64,000 nucleotides of DNA from Sphingomonas aurea (lineage in GTDB: Bacteria > Pseudomonadota > Alphaproteobacteria > Sphingomonadales > Sphingomonadaceae), in the NCBI RefSeq assembly GCF_030678875.1, contig NZ_JAUUDS010000009.1, positions 62,001-126,000 on the forward strand, written 5' to 3'. A program made the translations under genes and the position numbers. This document shows, piece by piece, positions 1 through 12,197 of this stretch (the stretch's first letter is position 1; each line of letters begins with the position of its first letter). The notes below the pieces were generated by a model. That model did no database searches. It saw only the letters and a program-made list of their open reading frames with translations, and was not told the origin of the DNA.

Positions 1-431
1 TCCCAGATCATCGCGTAGACGTCGCCGCCGATGCCGCTGCTCGTCGGCTCCAGCAGGCCGAGGCACGCGTTGATCGCGATCGCCGCATCGACCGCGGAGC
101 CGCCGCGGCGGAGGATGTCGATGCCCGCCTGCGTCGCCAGCGGGTGCGCGGTGCCGGCGGCGCCGTTCAGGCCGTAGACCGCGGTGCGCGAGGCGAAGCT
201 GGCGCCGACCGGGCGGTCGCCGGCATGGACGTCGGGACGGATGAAGCGGTCGGCGCCGGGTGCCCAGCGGCCGGGCAGCGGGGCCTCCGTCGCGGTGGCG
301 GGCTGCGGCGCGCCGCCCTGGCCGGGGCCGGCGGTGCCGCGCTCGGGTGCCGTCGTGCCCTGCTGCGCGGCGGCGAGCGAGGGTGCGAGGGCGGCGGCGG
401 GCAGGCTGGCGAGGAAGGTGCGGCGGCGCAT
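1..431 (-). CDS. ggt: Gamma-glutamyltransferase, N-terminal part (cut by window edge)
   Basis: The first 143 codons of a periplasmic gamma-glutamyltransferase, an Ntn hydrolase that removes the gamma-glutamyl group of glutathione and related peptides. The protein opens with MRRRTFLASLPAAALAPSLA, a twin-arginine-like signal ending near AAAQ. A Pro/Gly/Ala-rich linker follows. From about residue 90 comes the family core: AHPLATQAGIDILRRGG, then AVDAAIAINACLG, then EPTSSGIGGD. The catalytic Thr region lies outside the window. The gene is divergent from the amidohydrolase at 617, with 185 bases between them that hold no other gene. The family call is firm. Whether the protein is a true transferase or only a glutathione hydrolase cannot be told from this part. 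Confidence 0.9.
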   Translation of the reverse strand, partial: MRRRTFLASLPAAALAPSLAAAQQGTTAPERGTAGPGQGGAPQPATATEAPLPGRWAPGADRFIRPDVHAGDRPVGASFASRTAVYGLNGAAGTAHPLATQAGIDILRRGGSAVDAAIAINACLGLLEPTSSGIGGDVYAMIW

Positions 432-616
432 GGGCTTGGTTCTCCGGAGATGCGCCATAGTCGCGGCAAAGCGGGCGGGCGGCAAGCGTCTGGCGGGGAG
501 CGGTTTTTGCGAGGCGCCTGTACCCCGGCGAAGGCCGGCTCCGTTTTCACGCCGCGCTTTTCCCGTGCGTCCCCCGTTGCTTCGGCTACAGTCCGCGCCA
601 GACCAAGGGGATATTC

Positions 617-4057
<3,441 letters not shown>

Positions 4058-4130
4058 GCCAGCCCCGAGCCGGCGGACATTGCCCGCGCCTGTTCGTCGC
4101 CCTAGTCTCTTCCGATCAGGAGAGAATAGC

Positions 4131-4889
4131 ATGACGACGGCCAAGCGCGGGCAGCCCGCGCATGTCGCGCTGGCGGAGCAGTTGGGCGTGGCGATCGTCA
4201 CCGGGCAGCGGGCACCCGGATCCACCCTGCCCGGCGAGATCGAACTGGCAGAGACGTTCGGCGTGTCGCGCAGCGTGATCCGGGAATCGTTGCGCATGCT
4301 GTCCGCCAAGGGGCTGGTCGAGAGCCGACCCAAGGCGGGCACGAAGATCCGCGACCGGCAGGCGTGGAACATGCTCGATCCGCAGCTGCTGAAATGGATG
4401 TTCGAGGGCGCACCGCCGCTCGACTTCGTCCACAGCCTGTTCCAGTTGCGTCTGATCGTCGAGCCGGCCGCCGCCGAACTCGCCGCCGCCGGCCGCACCG
4501 CGCGGCAATTGTCGCGCATGGGCCACGCGCTGGAGGAGATGGGCAAGCACGGCCTGACCAGCGAACTGGGCCGCGCCGCCGACCAGCGTTTCCACGCGCT
4601 GATCCTGGAGGCGACGGGCAACGAGCTGCTCGTCAGCCTGTCGGCGAGCATCTCGGCGGCGGTACGCTGGACCACCTTCTTCAAGTATCGCAGCACCCGC
4701 AAGCCGCGCGACCCGATGCCACAACATCAGGCGCTGTTCGAGGCGATCGCCAACAGCAACGCGAACGCCGCCCGCGACGCCACCGCCGCGCTGGTCCGCC
4801 AGGCGCAGATCGATACAGAGGCAGTGCTGGCGGCCGAGGCGCATCGTGCCGGCGCACGCCCGGTCGAGGACGCGGCGGCCACAAGATAA
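4131..4889 (+). CDS. FadR-subfamily GntR transcriptional regulator (FCD domain)
   Basis: A 252-residue regulator. An N-terminal winged helix (about residues 10-75; GEIELAETFGVSRSVIRESL is the recognition region) is followed by an all-helical FCD ligand domain (about 95-235, with ELGRAADQRFHALILEATGN). FCD regulators usually bind small organic acids or sugar acids. The start at ATG 4131 follows CAGGAGAGAATAGC, a good ribosome site; an in-frame upstream start at 4035 would run back into the preceding gene and has none. The gene lies just before a three-gene glycan operon, and palindromes of the right type fill the gap between them, so it probably represses that operon and responds to a breakdown product. 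The ligand is not known. Confidence 0.88.
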   Translation: MTTAKRGQPAHVALAEQLGVAIVTGQRAPGSTLPGEIELAETFGVSRSVIRESLRMLSAKGLVESRPKAGTKIRDRQAWNMLDPQLLKWMFEGAPPLDFVHSLFQLRLIVEPAAAELAAAGRTARQLSRMGHALEEMGKHGLTSELGRAADQRFHALILEATGNELLVSLSASISAAVRWTTFFKYRSTRKPRDPMPQHQALFEAIANSNANAARDATAALVRQAQIDTEAVLAAEAHRAGARPVEDAAATR

Positions 4890-4914
4890 TCCTAAATCCA
4901 ACGCGCGTTGACCA

Positions 4915-4943
4915 CCGATTAATCGGCATATAAGTCAGACTTA
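4915..4943. promoter_or_regulatory. Two palindromes, probable GntR operator region
   Basis: CCGATTAATCGG (4915-4926) is a perfect 12-base palindrome. TAAGTCAGACTTA (4931-4943) is a perfect odd palindrome that contains GT-CAG-AC, matching the GTnnnAC core known for FadR-type GntR operators. Both lie in the AT-rich stretch between the regulator (ends 4889) and the glycan operon (starts 4988), where a promoter is expected. That the neighbouring regulator binds here is inference. Confidence 0.55.
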
Positions 4944-4987
4944 ATAATCGGCCGGATCGATCGGCCGAGCGCGTCTGGAGAGTGTGG

Positions 4988-6574
4988 ATGGACCGTCGTC
5001 GTGCCCGTTGCATGATGTTCGCGCTGTTGCTGGGCGCGGCGGCATCGCCACTCGCCGCGCAGGACAGCCGCTTCGTGCCGACGCCCGCGGGCAAGCCTGC
5101 GCTGCAGGTCGACGGCAAACCGTTCCTGGTGCTCGGCATTCAGCTGAACAACTCCAGCGGCTTTCCCACCGAATTACGCCGCCTGGCCCCCGCAATCGCG
5201 CGCAGCCACGCCAATGTCGTGATGGCGCCGATCGGTTGGGAGACGATCGAACCCGAGGAGGGGCGGTTCGACTGGGCGGTGGTCGATGGGCTGATCGCGG
5301 AGGCGCGCGCGCAGAAGGTGCGGCTGGCGCTGCTGTGGTTCGGCACCTGGAAGAACGCGAACATGAGCTACACCCCCGCCTGGGTGAAGCGCGACACCGC
5401 GCGCTTCCCACGGGTGATGACGGCCGAGGGCAAGCCGATCGAGGTGCTGAGCCCGATCGCAGCCGCCAGCCGCGATGCCGACGCCCGCGCCTTCGCCGCG
5501 CTGATGGCGCACCTGAAGGCGATTGACGGGCGCCAGCGCACGGTGGTGATGGTGCAGGTGCAGAATGAGGCGGGCACGCTGGGTGCCGACCGCGATCATT
5601 CTCCCGCCGCGGAGGCGCTGTTCCGGGCGGCGGTGCCGGCCGACATGCCGGGTGCGAAGCCGGGCAGCTGGACCGCCAGTTATGGCGCCGACGCCCCCGA
5701 GGCGTTCATGGCGTACCACACCGCACGCTATATCGGTGCGGTCGCGGCGGCGGGGAAGCGGGCATACGACCTGCCGCTCTACGCCAATGTCTGGCCGCGC
5801 GAGCAGCCGGGGCTGCTGCGCCCCGGCGACAGCTCGCCCTCGGGCGGGGCGGTGTCGTGGCTGTTGCCGCAGTGGCGGGCGCTGGCGCCGGCGATCGACG
5901 TGATCGGGGTCGACAATTACGATACCAACGTCGCGCCCTATACCGCGATCGCCGAGGCGTATGACGTGCCCGGCAACCCGCTGTTCGTGCCGGAAACCGG
6001 GGGCAGCATGGCGCATGCCCGCCACGCGTTCTGGACGATCGCCCGCCCGCACGCGCTGGGCATCGCCAAGTTCGGGATCGGCGAGGATTTCGGAATGCGC
6101 GACGGGAAGGAGGCCGAGGAGCCGATTGCGCTCGATTACCGCCTGCTGGCCGGTGCCGCACCCGTCCTGATCCCCCTGCGCGACGCCGGCAAGGTGCGTG
6201 CGGCGGTGGAGGAGGACGGCATGGCGAACGTGCCGATGGCGTTCGACGGCGTCGATCTGGTCGCCCGCTTCGGCGACGTGCGCGACGGCTATGGCGGCCC
6301 GCGCGGCCAAGGCAATCGCGACCTGTCGGGGCGGGTGATCGTGGCGCAGGCGGCGCCGGACCGGTTCCTGCTGACCGGCGCATCGGCCAATCTGAAGTTC
6401 GCGACCAAGCTGGGCCAGCCCGGATCGGTGCAGCTGGTCACGGTCGAGCAGGGCCATTTCGAGGACGGGCGCTGGGTGCGCGAGCGGCTGCTGAACGGGG
6501 ACGAGACCGCGTTCGGGCTGATCCTGCCGGGCGAGGGCCGCTCGCTGATGGTGACTGTGCAGGTGAACAAGTGA
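4988..6574 (+). CDS. Exported GH35-like glycoside hydrolase (DUF5597 type)
   Basis: A 528-residue periplasmic or secreted protein with signal peptide (MMFALLLGAAASPLAAQ). The (beta/alpha)8 barrel resembles GH35 beta-galactosidases: GWETIEPEEGRFDW is the early barrel motif, VQNEAG supplies the likely acid/base Glu at about 194, and FVPETGG the likely nucleophile Glu at about 336. The C-terminal part fits the DUF5597 beta domain. The ATG at 4988 is preferred over an in-frame GTG six bases upstream because CTGGAG lies 7 bases before it. It is the first gene of an operon whose next start overlaps this stop (GTGA at 6571-6574). The substrate is probably a beta-galactoside of plant or algal origin; this is inference from its neighbours. 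Confidence 0.85.
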   Translation: MDRRRARCMMFALLLGAAASPLAAQDSRFVPTPAGKPALQVDGKPFLVLGIQLNNSSGFPTELRRLAPAIARSHANVVMAPIGWETIEPEEGRFDWAVVDGLIAEARAQKVRLALLWFGTWKNANMSYTPAWVKRDTARFPRVMTAEGKPIEVLSPIAAASRDADARAFAALMAHLKAIDGRQRTVVMVQVQNEAGTLGADRDHSPAAEALFRAAVPADMPGAKPGSWTASYGADAPEAFMAYHTARYIGAVAAAGKRAYDLPLYANVWPREQPGLLRPGDSSPSGGAVSWLLPQWRALAPAIDVIGVDNYDTNVAPYTAIAEAYDVPGNPLFVPETGGSMAHARHAFWTIARPHALGIAKFGIGEDFGMRDGKEAEEPIALDYRLLAGAAPVLIPLRDAGKVRAAVEEDGMANVPMAFDGVDLVARFGDVRDGYGGPRGQGNRDLSGRVIVAQAAPDRFLLTGASANLKFATKLGQPGSVQLVTVEQGHFEDGRWVRERLLNGDETAFGLILPGEGRSLMVTVQVNK

Positions 6575-8034
6575 AGGCGCTGCTCACCCTGGCCCTCGCC
6601 GCCTCCCCGGTCGCAGCGCAGGAACCTGCGGTCGAGGTGACGCTGCGTCCCGCGATCGACCGCCCCTCGACGGCGTTCGAGGGCTGGGGCACCGCGCTCG
6701 CCTGGTTCGCCGACGTGACCGGCGGCTGGCCGGCGGCAGAACGCGAGCGGCTGGCCGACCTGTTCTATGGCCGGCGCGGACTGGGCTGGACGATCGCACG
6801 CTACAATATCGGCGGCGGCAACGCGGCGGGCACCCCGCCCTATCTGCGGGTCGGCGGCGCGGTGCCGGGGTTCTGGCGGCAGCCGCCGGGCACCACCGGG
6901 CGCGACTGGTGGCGTGCCGACGATGCAGGCATGTGGGACTGGTCGCAGGACGCCAACCAGCGCTGGTGGCTGGATGCGGTGCGCGACCGCGTGTCGCGCC
7001 CGATCTTCGAGGCGTTCTCCAACTCGCCGCCCTGGTTCATGACCGTGTCGGGCCGGGTATCGGGCGCGGAGAAGGCGACCGACGACAACCTCCGCCCCGG
7101 CTTCGAGGCACCGTTCGCGGCCTATCTGGCGCGCAGCGTCGAGGAGTTGCAGCGGCGCCACCGCATCACCTTCCGCACCCTGTCGCCGGTGAACGAGCCG
7201 AACACCGATTACTGGTACGCTGCGAACAAGCAGGAGGGCGCGCACTGGTCGCCGGCGCGGCAGGCGGCGATGATCGACGCGACCGACGCGGCGCTGAAGG
7301 CGCGTGGGCTGAAGACGGTGATCGCGGCGCCGGATGAAACCAACTCTCAGATCTTCGCCCTCGACTGGGCCGGGTATCCGGCGGCGACACGGGCGCGGAT
7401 CGGGCAGCTGAACGTTCACAGCTACGGCACGCTGCACCAGACCGGCGTGCGCGACATCGCGCGCGCCGCGGGCATCCGGCTGTGGATGAGCGAGAACGAC
7501 ACGCCGCTCGACAAGGACCCGGAGGATTTCGCGGCCATGCCCTCCGCCCTCGCCTTTGCCGAGCATGTCGTGGCCGACCTGAAGCGGCTGGAGCCCGCCG
7601 CCTGGGTGTTCTGGCAGGCGGTCGAGGACCTGAGCGCGCGCGACGGTAGCAAGGGATCGAACTGGGGGCTGGTCAAGGCGGACCTGCGCAGCCCGGCGGC
7701 GGGGCCGCATGCGATCCACGTCACCGCCAAATACTGGGCGATGGCGCAGTTCAGCCGCTACATCCGTCCTGGTTACCGGCTGGTGCCGGTCGACGACATG
7801 GACACCGCCGGCGCGCTGTCGGCGGACGGGCGGACGCTGGCACTGGTCCATGTCAATGGCGGCATCACCCCGCGCCGGCTGGTGCTGCCGGCCGGGTGGC
7901 GCGCGCAGCTGGTGGTCACCGACGCCGCGCACCAGGCCGCCTGCGTGCCCGGCACCACCGTGCCGTCGCGATCGATCGCGACGATCGTGCTGACCCGCGG
8001 ACCTGCGAAGGAGAGCCCATGTTCCGTCGACTGA
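6571..8034 (+). CDS. GH30 endo-beta-1,6-galactanase-like glycoside hydrolase
   Basis: A 487-residue exported enzyme beginning at GTG with signal MKALLTLALAASPVAAQ. Family features: the opening AFEGWGTALAWFADVTGGW and ARYNIGGGNA, the acid/base in LSPVNEPN (Glu at about 209) and the nucleophile in WMSEND (Glu at about 308), followed by WVFWQAVEDL. This pattern fits the GH30 group that includes endo-beta-1,6-galactanases, which cut side chains of arabinogalactan. Fungal enzymes define the activity best, so the exact linkage here is inferred. The start overlaps the previous stop by four bases (GTGA), which implies translational coupling with the GH35-like gene. Confidence 0.82.
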   Translation: MKALLTLALAASPVAAQEPAVEVTLRPAIDRPSTAFEGWGTALAWFADVTGGWPAAERERLADLFYGRRGLGWTIARYNIGGGNAAGTPPYLRVGGAVPGFWRQPPGTTGRDWWRADDAGMWDWSQDANQRWWLDAVRDRVSRPIFEAFSNSPPWFMTVSGRVSGAEKATDDNLRPGFEAPFAAYLARSVEELQRRHRITFRTLSPVNEPNTDYWYAANKQEGAHWSPARQAAMIDATDAALKARGLKTVIAAPDETNSQIFALDWAGYPAATRARIGQLNVHSYGTLHQTGVRDIARAAGIRLWMSENDTPLDKDPEDFAAMPSALAFAEHVVADLKRLEPAAWVFWQAVEDLSARDGSKGSNWGLVKADLRSPAAGPHAIHVTAKYWAMAQFSRYIRPGYRLVPVDDMDTAGALSADGRTLALVHVNGGITPRRLVLPAGWRAQLVVTDAAHQAACVPGTTVPSRSIATIVLTRGPAKESPCSVD

Positions 8035-9050
8035 TCGCGCTCGCCGCAGCGCTGCTCGCGCCCGTCGCCGTCGCCGCGAAGCCGGCGCCGCCGACGCCGC
8101 CCGCGCCGCTGCTGATGCCCGACATGCCGCTCCACGATCCGTGGATCGTCACCGACCGGGCGACCGGCACTTATCACCTGTTCACCCGCAACGAGCGGGC
8201 GATGACCAAGGACGCGCGGCTGGGCATCATGGCCTATACCAGCCGCGACCTGAAGCATTGGACGCGGCCGCGCATCGTCTTCGCGCTGCCGCCGGGCACC
8301 TGGGCGAATGACGGTGCCTGGGCGCCGGAGGTGCATCGCTGGCGCGGGCGCTGGTACCTGTTCGCGACCTTCTACAACGACGCGGCGAAGCTGTCCCCGG
8401 TCAGCGGGCGGCAGGCGGTACGGCGCGGCACGATCCTGGCGGTAGCGGACACGCTGGGCGGGCCGTTCGAGGTGGTGCGAAATGCCGCGCCGGTGGTCGA
8501 TCCGGGCACGATGACGCTCGACGGGACGCTCCATGTCGATCCCGCCGGCAAGCCGTGGATGGTCTATGCGCATGAGTGGGTGCAGATCGGCGACGGCACG
8601 ATCGAGGCCGTGCCGCTGACCGATACGCTCGCCGCCGCCGGCCCGCCGCGCCTGCTGTTCAGGGCGTCCGACGCGGACTGGGCCAAGCACGAGGATCTGA
8701 CCGATCCCAAGGCGGGCAACGTCACCGACGGGCCGGAGCTGTTCCGGACCCGGACCGGTACGCTGCTGATGCTCTGGTCGAGCTATGACAAGGACGGGTA
8801 CGTCCAGGCGCAGGCGCGATCGCGGAGCGGCCGGATCGAGGGGCCGTGGGAGCAGCTGCCACCGTTGGTGCGCGCCGACAGCGGGCACGGCATGCTGTTC
8901 CGCCGGCTCGATGGCGCGCTGATGATGGTGCTGCACCGCCCGTTCAACAATGCGCGCGGCAAGCTCTATGCAATGCGCGACCTGGGCGACCGGGTCGAGG
9001 TGGTGCGCGAGGCGACCGAACTGGACGGCGAGACGCGGCCTACGCACTGA
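8019..9050 (+). CDS. GH43 family glycoside hydrolase
   Basis: A 343-residue exported five-bladed propeller enzyme. The signal peptide MFRRLIALAAALLAPVAVAA ends near residue 22. The likely catalytic base is Asp40 in LHDPWIV. GAWAPEVHRW is a conserved blade motif, and Glu240 in TDGPELF is the likely acid. The start follows GAAGGAGA and overlaps the end of the GH30 gene by 16 bases. GH43 enzymes remove arabinose, xylose or galactose. With GH30 and GH35-like partners, an arabinogalactan role (arabinofuranosidase or exo-galactanase) is the best guess. Its end overlaps the end of the convergent psd gene by 11 bases. Confidence 0.85.
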   Translation: MFRRLIALAAALLAPVAVAAKPAPPTPPAPLLMPDMPLHDPWIVTDRATGTYHLFTRNERAMTKDARLGIMAYTSRDLKHWTRPRIVFALPPGTWANDGAWAPEVHRWRGRWYLFATFYNDAAKLSPVSGRQAVRRGTILAVADTLGGPFEVVRNAAPVVDPGTMTLDGTLHVDPAGKPWMVYAHEWVQIGDGTIEAVPLTDTLAAAGPPRLLFRASDADWAKHEDLTDPKAGNVTDGPELFRTRTGTLLMLWSSYDKDGYVQAQARSRSGRIEGPWEQLPPLVRADSGHGMLFRRLDGALMMVLHRPFNNARGKLYAMRDLGDRVEVVREATELDGETRPTH

Positions 9051-9909
9051 CCGTCCGTGCTAGCGCCTGCCCCGCCCGGATCGCCTGCCCCTCGATCAGC
9101 GCCGGGTTCAGCGTCGCAGCCGGCGGCAGGAAGACGATGATCGTCGAGCCGTGCTCGAACCAGCCCATCTCGGCGCCGCGTGCCAAGGCGACGTCGCAGC
9201 GCCGCTTCGCCGGCCCCTGTTCGCGCAGCAGCGCGGGGGTATCGAGAAAGGTGAGCCGGATGCTCGCCACCAGGATCGCGGCAACCGGCACCAGCATCAG
9301 CGGGGTGCCGTCCGCCAGATGCGCGGCGATCACCGCGCGCTCGTTGCGGCAGAACAGCCGCTCGACCCGCTTCAGCGCGATCGGGTTCACGTTCCAGCAG
9401 TCGCCCGACAGATAGGTGACACTGTCGACGATCAGGTCGGCGGGCGCGTGGAAGCGGTGGTACATGCCCGCGGTCAGCCGCAGCGTGACGAACGATCCGT
9501 CGACGAAGGGCGCCGCCAGGGCCGGATCCGGGACCAGCTCGTCCAGCCGGTACGGAAACCCCTTCACCTGATAGAGCGCGCCGTCCTCCACCCGGCCATG
9601 CGCGCCGACGATCGCGTCGCACGGGGCGGCGATCACATCGGGACCGGCGGCGAAGGATCGCGCTCCGGGCACCAGCGCGCGGGTGAAGCCGTCGCGCAGG
9701 CTGCGGAACCGGGTGGTTGCCGCGTCCGACAGGTCGACGCCTGCGAAGAACCGCCACAATGCCACCGCCGGGCGCGCGACCAGCGGATGTTCGACCGCGG
9801 CGATGTGGCCGACCAGCCGCGTCGCGAAACGCCGCGGCAGGCGGTTGGTCAGGAGGAAGTTCAGGTCCTCCTGCATCAGCACGCGCATCAGTGCCTTGGC
9901 GACTGTCAT
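9040..9909 (-). CDS. psd: Phosphatidylserine decarboxylase proenzyme (E. coli type)
   Basis: A 289-residue Psd that makes phosphatidylethanolamine from phosphatidylserine at the inner membrane. It cuts itself at the GST motif to make its pyruvoyl cofactor: FEHGST, cleavage expected between Gly254 and Ser255. The other two members of the self-cleavage triad are visible as Asp98 (APCDAIV) and the His of GMYHRFH (151-154). GDCWNVNP and FCRNERAVI also match the E. coli-type long form, not the short Psd common in alphaproteobacteria. The start (ATG read back from 9909) is 32 bases from the divergent aminotransferase start. Being placed among lipid genes and away from a serine synthase gene (none is visible nearby), it may be a second, specialised Psd. 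That point is inference. Confidence 0.87.
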   Translation of the reverse strand: MTVAKALMRVLMQEDLNFLLTNRLPRRFATRLVGHIAAVEHPLVARPAVALWRFFAGVDLSDAATTRFRSLRDGFTRALVPGARSFAAGPDVIAAPCDAIVGAHGRVEDGALYQVKGFPYRLDELVPDPALAAPFVDGSFVTLRLTAGMYHRFHAPADLIVDSVTYLSGDCWNVNPIALKRVERLFCRNERAVIAAHLADGTPLMLVPVAAILVASIRLTFLDTPALLREQGPAKRRCDVALARGAEMGWFEHGSTIIVFLPPAATLNPALIEGQAIRAGQALARTVSA

Positions 9910-9941
9910 GACGGCGTCACCCGCGCGCGGTGAGAAGCGGC

Positions 9942-11594
9942 ATGAACCCGATACTGACTGGCGCGCTCGGCGCCTCTGCCGCCTTGCTGGTCGCCGCCAA
10001 AGGCCATCAGCGGCTGACCCTGTCGCGCGCCAAGCACCCGTCGCTCGGCGGGCATGTCCGCATGGCGAAACGGGTGGCGGGGCAGATCCCGGCGCTGGCG
10101 CATGCCGCGGACCGTTTCTTTCAGGTCGACGGCGCCGACGACACAGTCGCGGCGCGGCGCGCGGCGGGCTTCGCGCGGCTGGAGGCGCTGTATGCAGGGC
10201 GCTTCGCAAAGACGCTGGCGATGACGCGCGAGGCGCGCACGCTGCTGTCCGACCTGCAATTCACCGGCGCCTACCGCGTCCCCTTCCCCTTCGCAGGCCG
10301 GGTGCGGCAGACGCTGGGCACCGGGGCGTTCCTCCAGCGGTCGGAGGGGCCGGTGGTGATCGATCTCGACGGCAACCAGCTGATCGACCTGACCGGATCC
10401 TACGGCGTCAACCTGTTCGGGTACGAGGCGTACAAGGCGATGATCGCCGAGGGCGCGGCGGCGGTCGGCGAGCTGGGGCCGGTGCTGGGCAGCTATCACC
10501 CGCTCGTCCTGGGCAACGCGCGGCGGCTCTGCGCGCTGTCGGGGATGGACGAGGTCAGCTTCCACATGTCGGGCACCGAGGCGGTGATGCAGGCGGTCCG
10601 GCTGGCCCGCTATCACACGCGGCGCAAGCGGATCGTGCGTTTCGCCGGCGCGTACCACGGCTGGTGGGGCGAGGTGCAGCCCGGCATCGGCAACCCCGTG
10701 CCCGCCGACCGCACGCTGACGCTGGCCGACCAGTCGGAGCGGACGTTGAAGGTGCTGGCCAGCCGCAAGGACATCGCCTGCGTGCTGGTCAACCCGCTCC
10801 AGGCGCTGCATCCCAATGGCGGCGCGCCGTCGGACAGCCAGCTGGTCGACAGCAGCCGCCGCGCGGGTACCGACCTGGCCGCCTATCGCGACTGGCTGCA
10901 CCGGCTGGCGGATACGTGCCGCAAGGCCGGCATCGTCCTGATCATGGACGAGGTGTTCGTCGGCTTCCGCCTCGCGCCCGGCGGGGCGGCGGAGTATTTC
11001 GGGGTGCGGCCGGACCTCGTCACCTATGGGAAGACATTGGGCGGCGGGCTGCCGGTCGGGGTGCTGGCGGGACGCGCGGAGCTGATGAAGCGGTGGCGCG
11101 ACGACCGGCCGCTGGACATCTGCTTCGCGCGCGGCACCTTCAACGCGCACCCCTATGTCATGGGCGCGATGGACGCGTTCCTGCGTCGGCTGGAGACGCG
11201 AGAAACGCGCGCGCTGTACGACGGGCTCGACGCGCGCTGGGATGCACGCGCCGCGCAGTTGAACACCGCGCTGGACGCGGCTGGCGTGCCGGTTCGCGTC
11301 GCGCATCTCCAGACGATCTGGACGATCCTCTACACCCGGCCCGCGGCCTATAACTGGATGCTGCAATATTATCTCCGCGCGGAGGGGCTGGCGCTCAGCT
11401 GGGTGGGGACCGGGCGGCTGATCTTCAGTTTGGACATCGATGACATGCTGTTCGCCGAGATCGTCCGCCGCTTCGCCGCCGCAGCCAGCGCGATGAAGGC
11501 GGACGGCTGGTGGGACACGCCGGCCGGGCTGACCGACAAGGCGCTGCGCCGCGCGATGCTGCGCGGCGCGATACGGATGCGGCTGGGACGGTAA
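9942..11594 (+). CDS. Class III PLP-dependent aminotransferase with N-terminal extension
   Basis: A 550-residue fold-type I, class III enzyme (glutamate-1-semialdehyde aminomutase-like). The PLP lysine is about Lys364 in TYGKTLGGGLPVG. The cofactor Asp is in LIMDEVFVGFR (about 336), and GAYHGWWGEV is the substrate/PLP loop. About 120 residues precede the usual start of this fold, including a hydrophobic stretch (ILTGALGASAALLVAA), so membrane attachment is possible. It is too long for HemL and has no haem genes around it. Neighbours are psd, a DUF962-like protein, pmtA, plcP and agt, so its substrate may be a lipid or a lipid headgroup precursor. That is a hypothesis only. ATG 9942 is chosen over a GTG 12 bases upstream. 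Confidence 0.8.
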   Translation: MNPILTGALGASAALLVAAKGHQRLTLSRAKHPSLGGHVRMAKRVAGQIPALAHAADRFFQVDGADDTVAARRAAGFARLEALYAGRFAKTLAMTREARTLLSDLQFTGAYRVPFPFAGRVRQTLGTGAFLQRSEGPVVIDLDGNQLIDLTGSYGVNLFGYEAYKAMIAEGAAAVGELGPVLGSYHPLVLGNARRLCALSGMDEVSFHMSGTEAVMQAVRLARYHTRRKRIVRFAGAYHGWWGEVQPGIGNPVPADRTLTLADQSERTLKVLASRKDIACVLVNPLQALHPNGGAPSDSQLVDSSRRAGTDLAAYRDWLHRLADTCRKAGIVLIMDEVFVGFRLAPGGAAEYFGVRPDLVTYGKTLGGGLPVGVLAGRAELMKRWRDDRPLDICFARGTFNAHPYVMGAMDAFLRRLETRETRALYDGLDARWDARAAQLNTALDAAGVPVRVAHLQTIWTILYTRPAAYNWMLQYYLRAEGLALSWVGTGRLIFSLDIDDMLFAEIVRRFAAAASAMKADGWWDTPAGLTDKALRRAMLRGAIRMRLGR

Positions 11595-11597
11595 GCG

Positions 11598-12197
11598 TCA
11601 GGCGGTGGCGTGGTCGTCCATCCGCTCGCCCTTCAGCAACCGGCGCGGCGCGCCCTTGTAGAGGCGAAAGTCGCTGAACGGGTCGGTCATGATCTTGGTC
11701 GCCCAGACCAGCCCGGTCTCCACGTCGCGGATGAAGAACAGCTGGATCGACCGGAACGCGATCGCGCCCAGACCCAGGACCAGCCAGCCGATGCCGACAT
11801 GGCGCAGATACGCCTCCCACCCGTCCGGCCGGACCAGCGTGCCGAATAATGTCGGCTCAATCAGCAGCACGACCGGCACCGACGCCCACAGGCTCATCAG
11901 CACCCATTTGCGGAACAGGTTATAGCCGATCTTGATGTCTTCCTTGTGCGCGTGGGTCGCGTCGTTGACATGGTCGTAGCCTTTGGGCTCGAAGAAGAAA
12001 TGCCCCGCCTGCCGGCTGGTCATCGCCACGCCCCATGCCAGCAGGCTGGCGACCGCCGGGTCGATCCACACGATCAGATAGGCGGTGATGAAGGTGCAGG
12101 CGCTGACGAAGTGCAGGCTCTGGTTGACCAGGCTGTGGTGATAGAAACGGTGATCGTCCCACCGTTGTTCGGCGAGCTGGGCGCGAAAGGCGGTCAT
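11598..12197 (-). CDS. Small membrane protein, DUF962/Mpo1-like
   Basis: A 199-residue protein with about four hydrophobic segments (near residues 27-46, 48-60, 100-118 and 130-150). His-rich motifs sit at their edges: DHRFYHHSLVNQSLHF, GHFFFEPKGYDH and NDATHAHKED. The pattern Asn-x-x-x-His followed by Gly-His-x-x-Phe-Glu resembles the DUF962/YGL010w family, whose yeast member Mpo1 is an iron-dependent dioxygenase acting on 2-hydroxy fatty acids. The resemblance was judged by eye and is not certain. Its ATG overlaps the stop of the methyltransferase gene (ATGA, 12194-12197), so the two are translated together. It ends 3 bases from the convergent aminotransferase. A role in hydroxy-fatty-acid or membrane-lipid turnover is inferred. 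Confidence 0.6.
   Translation of the reverse strand: MTAFRAQLAEQRWDDHRFYHHSLVNQSLHFVSACTFITAYLIVWIDPAVASLLAWGVAMTSRQAGHFFFEPKGYDHVNDATHAHKEDIKIGYNLFRKWVLMSLWASVPVVLLIEPTLFGTLVRPDGWEAYLRHVGIGWLVLGLGAIAFRSIQLFFIRDVETGLVWATKIMTDPFSDFRLYKGAPRRLLKGERMDDHATA

Noticed and set aside
9942-11594. HemL (glutamate-1-semialdehyde aminomutase) for the class III aminotransferase
   Set aside because: The protein is about 120 residues longer than HemL, and the context is lipid metabolism without haem genes.
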